Assembly: GCA_051891855.1 (NCBI GenBank)
Contig: JBJFFP010000066.1
Coordinates: 1 to 5,386 of the forward strand
From: SFDP01 sp051891855
GTDB taxonomy: Bacteria; Bacillota; Clostridia; Lachnospirales; Lachnospiraceae
Direction: 5' to 3'
DNA length: 5,386 bases
Shown here: in pieces, positions 1-5,386 of the stretch
Numbering within the stretch: position 1 is the first letter of the stretch
How the letters are laid out: every line of letters begins with the position of its first letter
Notes under the pieces: generated by a model
Told to the model about the DNA's origin: nothing
The model's database searches: none
Seen by the model: only the letters and a program-made list of their open reading frames with translations
Program-made: the position numbers and the translations under genes

Positions 1-1604
1 AATACGGAGCAGAAGCCCGTGCAGCATTAGAAGCCGGTGTAAATCAGCTGGCAGATACCGTAAGGGTAACCTTGGGACCCAAAGGAAGAAACGTAGTTCT
101 TGACAAATCCTTCGGAGCACCCCTTATTACCAATGATGGTGTAACCATTGCAAAAGAGATTGAATTGGAAGATGCTTTTGAGAATATGGGGGCACAGCTG
201 GTAAAGGAAGTGGCAACCAAGACCAATGATGTAGCAGGTGACGGTACAACCACCGCAACGGTTCTGGCACAGGCTATGGTGCATGAAGGAATCAAGAATC
301 TTGCAGCAGGAGCCAATCCCATCATTTTAAGAAAAGGAATGAAGAAGGCTACAGACTGTGCGGTTGAAGCAATTGCCAAAATGAGCTCTCCCATTAAAGG
401 AAAGGATCATATTGCAAGAGTAGCGGCTATCTCTGCAGGGGATGACAGCGTAGGACAGCTGGTAGCAGATGCTATGGAAAAGGTGTCCAATGATGGGGTA
501 ATTACTATTGAAGAGAGCAAAACCATGCTGACCGAGTTGGATCTGGTAGAAGGTATGCAGTTTGACCGCGGATATATTTCTGCTTATATGGCAACGGATA
601 TGGAAAAAATGGAAGCGGTTTTGGATAATCCCTATATTCTGATTACCGATAAGAAGATTTCCAATATACAGGAAATTCTGCCTATCCTTGAGCAGATTGT
701 GCAAAGCGGCGCCAAGCTTCTGATCATCGCAGAGGATGTGGAAGGGGAGGCCCTGACCACCTTAATCGTGAATAAGTTAAGAGGTACCTTTAATGTGGCA
801 GCGGTTAAAGCACCGGGCTATGGCGACAGAAGAAAGGCAATGCTGGAGGATATTGCTATCCTTACCGGCGGCCAGGTGATTTCTGAAGAGCTGGGACTGG
901 ATTTAAAGGAAGCAACCATGGAACAGCTGGGACGTGCAAAATCCGTTAAGGTTCAAAAGGAGAACACCGTTATCGTAGAGGGTGCAGGAAAGAGCGAAGC
1001 GATTCAGGCAAGAATTGCCCAGATTAAAAAGCAGATTGAGGAAACCACCTCGGAATTTGATAAGGAAAAATTACAGGAGAGACTGGCTAAGCTGGCCGGA
1101 GGTGTAGCAGTTATCCGTGTGGGTGCTGCAACTGAAACAGAAATGAAGGAAGCAAAGCTTCGTCTGGAGGATGCCCTGGCAGCTACCAGAGCGGCAGTAG
1201 AGGAAGGAATTATTTCCGGTGGTGGTTCTGCCTACATCCATGCCTCTAAAGAAGTGGCAAAGCTGGCAGATACCTTGGAGGGCGATGAGAAGACCGGTGC
1301 GCAGATCGTACTGAAGGCACTGGAATCTCCTTTGTTCCACATTGCAGCCAATGCAGGTCTGGAAGGAAGCGTAATTATCAATAAGGTAAGAGAATCTCAG
1401 GTAGGAACCGGCTTCGATGCCTTGAAGGAGGAATATGTAGACATGGTAGAAGCAGGTATTCTGGATCCGGCAAAGGTTACCAGAAGTGCTTTGCAGAATG
1501 CAACCAGTGTGGCAGCAACCCTGTTGACTACCGAGTCCGTAGTAGCAAATATTAAGGAAGATGCTCCGGCAATGCCCGCAGGCGGGATGGGCGGAATGAT
1601 GTAA
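1..1604 (+). CDS. groEL: Chaperonin GroEL (60 kDa, Hsp60), 5'-truncated by window edge
   Basis: ATP-driven cytosolic chaperonin; 14 subunits form a double ring that, with the GroES lid, encloses and refolds client proteins. The frame is open from base 3 (Y-G-A-E-A-R) to a TAA at 1602-1604, followed by a second in-frame TAA. It encodes 533 residues; the family N-terminus (MAKEIK-like) lies just left of the window, giving about 539-540 residues, the normal length. A TTG at 72 is an internal Leu codon, not a start. Visible marks are the nucleotide-binding LGPKGRN segment (from base 72), GDGTTT with the ATP/Mg Asp (bases 237-257), the chaperonin signature A-A-V-E-E-G...G-G-G (around 1191-1230) and the preceding DALAATR Asp matching E. 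coli Asp398 (codon 1170-1172). The C-terminus is the usual flexible Gly-Met tail (GGMGGMM). All are intact, so a working chaperonin is expected. groES, and any CIRCE/HrcA control site, would lie upstream and cannot be seen. Confidence 0.98.
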   Translation, partial: YGAEARAALEAGVNQLADTVRVTLGPKGRNVVLDKSFGAPLITNDGVTIAKEIELEDAFENMGAQLVKEVATKTNDVAGDGTTTATVLAQAMVHEGIKNLAAGANPIILRKGMKKATDCAVEAIAKMSSPIKGKDHIARVAAISAGDDSVGQLVADAMEKVSNDGVITIEESKTMLTELDLVEGMQFDRGYISAYMATDMEKMEAVLDNPYILITDKKISNIQEILPILEQIVQSGAKLLIIAEDVEGEALTTLIVNKLRGTFNVAAVKAPGYGDRRKAMLEDIAILTGGQVISEELGLDLKEATMEQLGRAKSVKVQKENTVIVEGAGKSEAIQARIAQIKKQIEETTSEFDKEKLQERLAKLAGGVAVIRVGAATETEMKEAKLRLEDALAATRAAVEEGIISGGGSAYIHASKEVAKLADTLEGDEKTGAQIVLKALESPLFHIAANAGLEGSVIINKVRESQVGTGFDALKEEYVDMVEAGILDPAKVTRSALQNATSVAATLLTTESVVANIKEDAPAMPAGGMGGMM

Positions 1605-1637
1605 TAAAGCCTTGATAAAAAATCAGAAAAAAAGAAG

Positions 1638-1675
1638 ACTGTCACCCTGAATTTAGGGGTGACAGTTTTTCTTTT
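1638..1675 (+). terminator. Intrinsic (Rho-independent) terminator of groEL
   Basis: A perfect 10-bp stem is formed by ACTGTCACCC (1638-1647) and GGGTGACAGT (1657-1666), with a 9-base loop. It is followed by a T-rich tail (TTTTT at 1666-1670, C, then TTTT at 1672-1675). It starts 33 bases after the groEL stop. An A-rich stretch (about 1626-1636) precedes the stem, so the structure could also work on the opposite strand, although no minus-strand gene needs it here. It separates the groEL unit from the apt-rel unit. Confidence 0.93.
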
Positions 1676-1677
1676 CA

Positions 1678-1706
1678 TTGACTTCACATAAAATAGACTA
1701 TATAAT
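1678..1706 (+). promoter_or_regulatory. Sigma-A type promoter for the apt-rel operon
   Basis: The -35 box TTGACT (1678-1683) has five of six consensus bases. The -10 box TATAAT (1701-1706) is a perfect match, and the spacer is exactly 17 bases and AT-rich. Transcription should begin near 1712-1715, giving a leader of about 75 bases before apt. There is no extended -10 TG element. It is the only strong promoter-like pair seen in the 185-base gap. The -35 box starts two bases after the terminator's T-rich tail ends (C at 1676), so no space is wasted between the two units. Confidence 0.85.
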
Positions 1707-1711
1707 CTACT

Positions 1712-1789
1712 GTGAATTAGTTTAGAAAATTTTTATAACCCGTTTTTAAGTGGTCGTAAGTAATATAAAGAATAACAGAGGAGAACCAC
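1712..1789 (+). promoter_or_regulatory. apt 5' leader with ribosome binding site
   Basis: This AT-rich untranslated leader ends in AGAGGAG (1777-1783), six bases before the ATG at 1790, an optimal Shine-Dalgarno arrangement. I see no convincing riboswitch fold, T-box, purine-regulator box or attenuator hairpin in it. Control is therefore likely at the promoter, or post-translational. The left end is estimated from the -10 box and is not mapped. Confidence 0.65.
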
Positions 1790-2314
1790 ATGAAAAGATT
1801 GGAAGATTATGTGAGAAGCATTCCGGATTTTCCGGAACAAGGAATTATTTTCAGAGACGTTACCAGTGTTTTGCAGGATGCTGACGGATTAAGGCTGGCC
1901 ATTGATACCATGCAGAGCTTGATTAAAGATAGGGAAATTGATGTGATTGCGGGGGCAGAGTCCAGAGGCTTTATTTTTGGTACCCCCATTGCCTATAACC
2001 TAGGGAAGCCCTTCGTGTTAATTCGGAAAAAGGGGAAGCTGCCCTGTGAAACCATAGAGAAGGAGTATGAGCTTGAATATGGACGGGCAGTGATTGAAAT
2101 GCACAGGGATGCCATTAAGCCGGGGCAGAAGGTGCTTCTGGTGGATGATCTGATTGCTACGGGAGGAACTACCAAAGCCATGATTGAGCTGGTGGAAGCC
2201 TTAGGCGGAGAAGTGGTAGGCGTTCTAGTGCTTATGGAATTAGCAGGACTGGAAGGAAGGAAAAGGATTGAAGGCTACCGATTGGATGCAGCCATCACCT
2301 ATGAGGGAAAATAA
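1790..2314 (+). CDS. apt: Adenine phosphoribosyltransferase
   Basis: Cytosolic purine-salvage enzyme: adenine + PRPP gives AMP + diphosphate. The product has 174 residues, a typical bacterial APT length. It has the N-terminal hood motif F-P-E-Q-G-I-x-F-R-D-V-T (residues 14-25), then A-E-S-R-G-F (56-61). The flexible-loop segment R-K-K-G-K-L-P (79-85) and Y-E-L-E-Y-G (93-98) follow. Last comes the type I PRTase PRPP-binding motif VLLVDDLIATGGT (115-127) with its two acidic residues and phosphate-binding ATGGT loop. Together these distinguish APT from the related xanthine and hypoxanthine enzymes. The ATG start is fixed by the strong ribosome site six bases upstream. It is first gene of the inferred operon, 24 bases before rel. 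In many Firmicutes recJ precedes apt; here groEL does. No damage is seen. Confidence 0.97.
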   Translation: MKRLEDYVRSIPDFPEQGIIFRDVTSVLQDADGLRLAIDTMQSLIKDREIDVIAGAESRGFIFGTPIAYNLGKPFVLIRKKGKLPCETIEKEYELEYGRAVIEMHRDAIKPGQKVLLVDDLIATGGTTKAMIELVEALGGEVVGVLVLMELAGLEGRKRIEGYRLDAAITYEGK

Positions 2315-2326
2315 GATTTACTTCCT

Positions 2327-2332
2327 GAAGGT
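2327..2332 (+). promoter_or_regulatory. Ribosome binding site for rel, supporting the first ATG
   Basis: GAAGGT (2327-2332) lies six bases before ATG 2339. It is weaker than the apt site. The start region reads ATG GTG GTG ATG, so four in-frame start codons lie within 12 bases. The last ATG (2348) has only a G-rich GGTGGTG run immediately in front, which is too close for a good ribosome site. I therefore prefer 2339. Confidence 0.55.
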
Positions 2333-2338
2333 CGTTGA

Positions 2339-4669
2339 ATGGTGGTGATGAATGTGACGGATAATTTGGAGAAGAAAACAGAAAAAAAAGCAGCTTTTAT
2401 CGATGACGGACGTATAGAAAGTCTTAGGGAGTATATGAGCCCCGAAGAGCTTTATGAGGATTTGATCTGCCGGGTAAGGCGTTATCATCCTTCGGACGAC
2501 TTTTCCCTGATCGAGAAAGCCTTTCAGATTGCAAAAAAGGCCCATGAACATCAGCTTCGTAAATCGGGAGAGCCTTATATCATTCATCCGTTATATGTGG
2601 CAATTATCCTAGCCGATCTGGAGTTGGATAAGGAAACGATTGTAGCCGGACTTTTGCATGATGTGGTGGAAGATACCATCATGACTTATGAAGAGATAAG
2701 AGAAGAGTTCGGCGAGGATGTGGCTTTGCTGGTGGATGGCGTAACTAAGCTGCAGAGCTTGAAAATGAGCGACTCCCCGGACAAATCCCAGGATAAGCTG
2801 GAGATTCAGGCGGAAAATCTGCGTAAAATGTTCCTTGCCATGGCCAAGGATATCCGGGTAATTTTGATTAAGCTGGCAGATCGACTTCACAATATGAGAA
2901 CGCTGAAGCATATGCCGCCGGAAAAACAGCAGCGTATTGCCAGAGAAACCCTGGATATTTACAGCCCCATTGCACAGAGACTGGGCATTTCCAAAATCAA
3001 GGTGGAACTGGACGATTTATCCTTGAAATATCTGGAGCCGGAAATCTATTATGATCTGGTGGATAAGATTGCTGTCCGTAAGGATGTACGGGAGGCTTAT
3101 ATTCAGAGTATTGTAGATGAGGTGGGCGAACATATCCAGTCAGCCGGTATTAAGGCGCAGATCGATGGCCGGATTAAGCATTTTTTCAGTATTTATAAGA
3201 AAATGAAAAATCAGGGGAAGACCATTGATCAGATTTACGATCTTTTTGCAGTAAGAATTATTGTGGATAATATCCGTGACTGCTATGCGGCACTGGGAGT
3301 GATCCATGAGATGTATAAGCCTATACCGGGACGGTTTAAGGACTATATCGCCATGCCTAAGGCCAATATGTATCAGTCTCTTCATACCACACTGATTGGT
3401 ACCAGCGGACAGCCCTTTGAGGTGCAGATTCGTACCTTTGAAATGCACAAGGCAGCAGAATACGGTATTGCCGCCCATTGGAAATACAAGGAAGCCTCTG
3501 ACGGCAAGAAGGTGGAGCTGCAGGAAGAGGAAAAGCTGGTATGGCTCAGGCAGATTTTGGAATGGCAGAGAGATATGTCGGATAATCAGGAGTTTATGAA
3601 GCTGTTAAAAAGCGATCTGGACCTATTTTCTGACAACGTTTACTGCTTTACTCCCTCGGGAGATGTTAAAAATCTGCCTGTGGGAAGTACACCGGTAGAT
3701 TTTGCCTACTCCATTCATTCGGCGGTAGGCAATAAAATGATTGGTGCCAGAGTTAACGGAAAGCTGGTTACTATTGATTATCAAATTAATAATGGTGACC
3801 GGATTGAAATCATTACCTCACAAAATTCAAAAGGCCCCAGCAGAGACTGGCTGAACATTGTAAAAAGCACCCAGGCCAAGAACAAAATTAATCAGTGGTT
3901 CAAGGCTGAGTTTAAGGAAGAAAACATTGTCAAGGGAAGGGAGCTTCTGGCTGCTTATTGTAAGGCAAAGTCAATCGTTCTTTCTGATATCATGCGTTCG
4001 GAATATATGGAAGGGATCATGAAAAAATATGGCTTTCGTAATTGGGATGCGGTTCTGGCGGCAGTGGGACACGGCGGCCTGAAGGAAGGCCAGATTATTA
4101 ATAAAATGGTGGAGCTTTATGAGCGGGATCACAGGCAGGAGATGTCCAATGATGCGGTTCTGGCAGCTATTTTAGAAAATAATCAGAATAAGAACGGGAG
4201 CCTGAAGACGAAGAGCGGCATTATCGTGAAGGGAGTGGATGATGTGGCCGTCCGCTTTTCCAAATGCTGTTCGCCGGTACCGGGAGACGAGATTGTGGGC
4301 TTTGTTACCAGAGGAAGAGGTATTTCCATTCATCGAACAGACTGTGTCAATATGATTAATCTGTCGGAAATGGATCGTGACCGGCTGATTGATGCAGAAT
4401 GGCAGCAGTCGGCAAATGCCGAGGATGAAAAATATGTGGCAGATATTAATATTTATGCCAATAATCGTCATGGACTCCTGGCGGATATTTCAAAGGCTTT
4501 GACGGAGAAGGATATTAATATTTTATCCATGAATACAAGGATTAACAAACAGGATATTGTTACCCTATCCACTTCCTTTGAGATTTCCGGCAGGGATGAA
4601 CTGAACCGGATCATGGAACGGATCCGAAATGTTGAAAGTGTGATTGATATAGAAAGAACTACAGGCTGA
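2339..4669 (+). CDS. relA: Bifunctional (p)ppGpp synthetase/hydrolase, long RelA/SpoT homologue
   Basis: Stringent-response enzyme of the cytosol and ribosome: transfers pyrophosphate from ATP to GDP or GTP, and hydrolyses (p)ppGpp. The product has 776 residues, slightly long for the family. Domains in order: HD hydrolase (about 50-200) with R74, H83, H107-D108, E111-D112 and D181 (L-A-D-R-L-H-N-M-R); synthetase (about 240-385) with Y-D-L-F-A-V-R (D301), G-R-F-K-D (331-335), N-M-Y-Q-S-L-H-T (Y345) and E-V-Q-I-R-T (E361). Then TGS (about 432-494), a helical region, a zinc-finger/conserved-Cys domain (C643, C644, H665, C669) and a C-terminal ACT domain (about 699-774). The R-x-K-D motif is the bifunctional-enzyme form, unlike the E-x-D-D of synthetase-only E. 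coli RelA. With the hydrolase residues intact, both activities are expected. The C-terminal half normally senses uncharged tRNA on stalled ribosomes. It lies 24 bases after apt; its stop lies in an inverted repeat. Confidence 0.97.
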   Translation: MVVMNVTDNLEKKTEKKAAFIDDGRIESLREYMSPEELYEDLICRVRRYHPSDDFSLIEKAFQIAKKAHEHQLRKSGEPYIIHPLYVAIILADLELDKETIVAGLLHDVVEDTIMTYEEIREEFGEDVALLVDGVTKLQSLKMSDSPDKSQDKLEIQAENLRKMFLAMAKDIRVILIKLADRLHNMRTLKHMPPEKQQRIARETLDIYSPIAQRLGISKIKVELDDLSLKYLEPEIYYDLVDKIAVRKDVREAYIQSIVDEVGEHIQSAGIKAQIDGRIKHFFSIYKKMKNQGKTIDQIYDLFAVRIIVDNIRDCYAALGVIHEMYKPIPGRFKDYIAMPKANMYQSLHTTLIGTSGQPFEVQIRTFEMHKAAEYGIAAHWKYKEASDGKKVELQEEEKLVWLRQILEWQRDMSDNQEFMKLLKSDLDLFSDNVYCFTPSGDVKNLPVGSTPVDFAYSIHSAVGNKMIGARVNGKLVTIDYQINNGDRIEIITSQNSKGPSRDWLNIVKSTQAKNKINQWFKAEFKEENIVKGRELLAAYCKAKSIVLSDIMRSEYMEGIMKKYGFRNWDAVLAAVGHGGLKEGQIINKMVELYERDHRQEMSNDAVLAAILENNQNKNGSLKTKSGIIVKGVDDVAVRFSKCCSPVPGDEIVGFVTRGRGISIHRTDCVNMINLSEMDRDRLIDAEWQQSANAEDEKYVADINIYANNRHGLLADISKALTEKDINILSMNTRINKQDIVTLSTSFEISGRDELNRIMERIRNVESVIDIERTTG

Positions 4670-4686
4670 TAGAATGATCAGCCTGT
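4661..4686 (+). repeat. Perfect 10-bp inverted repeat (RNA hairpin) spanning the rel stop codon
   Basis: ACAGGCTGAT (4661-4670) and ATCAGCCTGT (4677-4686) are exact reverse complements with a six-base loop AGAATG. The rel TGA stop (4667-4669) is inside the left arm. The bases after the right arm (TAGTCTGAAT) are not a T-tract, so this is not a standard intrinsic terminator. It could slow 3' decay of the apt-rel message, give weak or partial termination, or mark a processing point before the downstream hydrolase gene. The role is inferred; the symmetry is seen directly. Confidence 0.75.
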
Positions 4687-4721
4687 TAGTCTGAATGGAC
4701 AGCTGATTTTAGATGATAAAT

Positions 4722-4727
4722 GGAGGG
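4722..4727 (+). promoter_or_regulatory. Ribosome binding site that fixes the start of the metallo-hydrolase gene
   Basis: GGAGGG (4722-4727) is a strong Shine-Dalgarno sequence four bases before ATG 4732. The earlier in-frame ATG at 4720 overlaps this ribosome site itself and has no comparable site in front, so it should not be used as the start. This removes four residues (M-E-G-F) from the longest open frame. Confidence 0.85.
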
Positions 4728-4731
4728 ATTT

Positions 4732-5358
4732 ATGTTAAAAATCGGAAGAATTGTTATGGGCAGTGTGCAGACCAACTGTTATTTTGTTTATGAAGAGGGC
4801 GGCAAAAGGATTCTGGTCTTTGATCCGGCTGATGATGGAGAATATCTTTATCAGAAGTTTTCGGAACAGGGCTTTGAAGTGGCGGCAATTCTTCTGACAC
4901 ATGCCCATTTTGACCATGTTTTTGGCTGTAATAAATTAAGACAGCTGACAGGAGCAAGAGTGTATGCATGGGAAAAGGAAAAGCCTCTGTGTGAGGATGC
5001 CGGATTAAATGTATCTGAGATGGTGGGCAGACCGGTTACCGTTACCGTAGATGAGTATTTGAAAGAGGATACTTTGATGAATATAGAGGGAATGGAGATA
5101 AAGCTGATTGCTACACCCGGCCATACGGCAGGAAGCTGCTGCTATTATTTTGAGAAGGATGGAATTTTGATCAGTGGGGATACTCTTTTTGAAGGCTCTG
5201 TAGGCAGAACTGATTTTCCCACGGGAAGTGCGGCGACCTTAAACCGGTCCCTGAAGGAAAAGCTGATGTGTCTGCCTGATGAGGTAAAGGTATATCCCGG
5301 TCATGGAGGCTTTACCACCATTGGAGATGAGAAAAGGTACAATCCTTTTTGTGCATAG
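4732..5358 (+). CDS. Single-domain metallo-beta-lactamase fold hydrolase (glyoxalase II-like)
   Basis: Predicted soluble, two-metal hydrolase of the metallo-beta-lactamase superfamily, 208 residues from the ATG chosen by its ribosome site. Metal ligands are all present: T-H-A-H-F-D-H (H57, H59, D61, H62), P-G-H-T-A-G-S (H131), S-G-D-T-L-F (D150) and Y-P-G-H-G (H191). The end T-T-I-G-D-E-K-R-Y-N-P-F is typical of the YqgX/GloB-like subgroup. It lacks the extra C-terminal helical domain that binds the glutathione thioester in classical glyoxalase II (about 250-260 residues). Calling it hydroxyacylglutathione hydrolase would therefore overreach; the substrate is unknown, perhaps a thioester of another low-molecular-weight thiol. 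There is no signal peptide or membrane segment, so it is not a secreted beta-lactamase. It sits 62 bases after rel and 12 before the next start, probably cotranscribed. A functional tie to the stringent response is not shown. Confidence 0.88.
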   Translation: MLKIGRIVMGSVQTNCYFVYEEGGKRILVFDPADDGEYLYQKFSEQGFEVAAILLTHAHFDHVFGCNKLRQLTGARVYAWEKEKPLCEDAGLNVSEMVGRPVTVTVDEYLKEDTLMNIEGMEIKLIATPGHTAGSCCYYFEKDGILISGDTLFEGSVGRTDFPTGSAATLNRSLKEKLMCLPDEVKVYPGHGGFTTIGDEKRYNPFCA

Positions 5359-5366
5359 AAAGAGGT
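5358..5366 (+). promoter_or_regulatory. Ribosome binding site for the gene at the right edge
   Basis: GAAAGAGGT (5358-5366) overlaps the last base of the hydrolase stop codon and precedes GTG 5371 by four bases. An overlapping GTG at 5369 would be followed at once by TGA, so only the GTG at 5371 can open a frame. Confidence 0.6.
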
Positions 5367-5370
5367 CAGT

Positions 5371-5386
5371 GTGATTGTTGTAAGAT
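5371..5386 (+). CDS. Start of a downstream gene cut by the window edge (possibly hemZ)
   Basis: Only five codons are visible: GTG ATT GTT GTA AGA (M-I-V-V-R), open to the edge and preceded by a ribosome site. The 12-base gap after the hydrolase stop suggests translation as part of the same operon. In related Clostridia, as I recall, the gene after the rel-linked metallo-hydrolase is often hemZ (oxygen-independent coproporphyrinogen III oxidase-like radical SAM protein). The visible residues are too few to identify it, so that name is a guess from context and no symbol is assigned. Confidence 0.5.

Noticed and set aside
27..704. Minus-strand open frames inside groEL (up to 125 codons)
   Set aside because: They lie opposite an intact, strongly conserved gene, have no recognisable motifs, and their products look like antisense shadows rich in Cys, His and Phe.
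46..1274. 14-base direct repeat AGCTGGCAGATACC at 46-59 and 1261-1274
   Set aside because: Both copies encode L-A-D-T in the same frame of groEL and use the same favoured codons; no repeat structure is needed to explain it.
1707..1789. Purine riboswitch or other leader RNA before apt
   Set aside because: The leader is short, AT-rich and lacks the paired arms and conserved loop bases expected of known purine-sensing RNAs.
2315..2338. Small CTTC/GAAG hairpin between apt and rel
   Set aside because: It has four base pairs with a two-base loop, too small to fold stably, and no T-tract follows; the two genes look cotranscribed.
3396..3599. 67-codon plus-strand frame inside rel
   Set aside because: It is an alternative frame through the synthetase domain, rich in Arg, Lys and Pro, with no ribosome site or family likeness.
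4442..4522. Repeated GATATTAATATTT at 4442 and 4510
   Set aside because: Both encode D-I-N-I in the ACT domain of rel with AT-rich codons; probably chance within a coding region.
4644..4675. Possible internal promoter (TTGATA ... TAGAAT) before the metallo-hydrolase
   Set aside because: The spacer is 20 bases and the -10 box is weak and partly in the hairpin, so it does not meet a reasonable standard.
4732..5358. Beta-lactam resistance gene
   Set aside because: It shares the fold and HxHxDH motif, but has no signal peptide and its later motifs fit the glyoxalase II-like group.
1..5386. Window length of 5386 bases equals that of the phage phiX174 genome
   Set aside because: The genes are plainly groEL, apt, rel and a metallo-hydrolase; no phage gene is present. 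The length match is a coincidence or a choice of window size.

Overview
The window is ordinary chromosomal housekeeping DNA from a low-to-moderate GC Gram-positive bacterium. It is most likely a Clostridia member of the Lachnospiraceae type. This rests on recalled protein style (GroEL with a Gly-Gly-Met tail, a long bifunctional Rel, and a short metallo-beta-lactamase protein directly after rel), on strong AGGAGG-like ribosome sites, and on sigma-A type promoter hexamers. No search was run, so genus and species stay open. All genes lie on the + strand.

Layout: (1) The left edge cuts into groEL (60 kDa chaperonin), which lacks only about six N-terminal residues and ends with tandem TAA stops. 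(2) The 185-base gap after groEL holds a strong intrinsic terminator (stem 1638-1666 plus a T-tract). Three bases past the T-tract comes a near-consensus sigma-A promoter (TTGACT, 17 bases, TATAAT), then an AT-rich leader of about 75 bases with a good ribosome site. (3) That promoter drives apt (adenine phosphoribosyltransferase), then rel (bifunctional ppGpp synthetase/hydrolase) 24 bases later, then a single-domain glyoxalase II-like metallo-beta-lactamase protein 62 bases after rel. A further GTG-started gene begins 12 bases later and runs off the right edge. The gaps and the absence of a convincing terminator after 1676 suggest one operon. A perfect 10-bp inverted repeat spans the rel stop codon but has no T-tract.

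How the genes relate: apt recycles adenine to AMP using PRPP. Rel makes and degrades (p)ppGpp, the alarmone that restrains purine nucleotide metabolism and translation in Firmicutes. The apt-rel pair is a long-conserved Firmicutes neighbourhood, while groEL is a separate, upstream heat-shock unit. The metallo-hydrolase is conserved next to rel in related genomes, as far as I recall, but its substrate is unknown.

I found no mobile element, CRISPR array, RNA gene, broken gene or undescribed system. The most useful second-look items are the hairpin on the rel stop codon, the back-to-back terminator and promoter, the corrected start of the metallo-hydrolase, and the next gene's start at the right edge.
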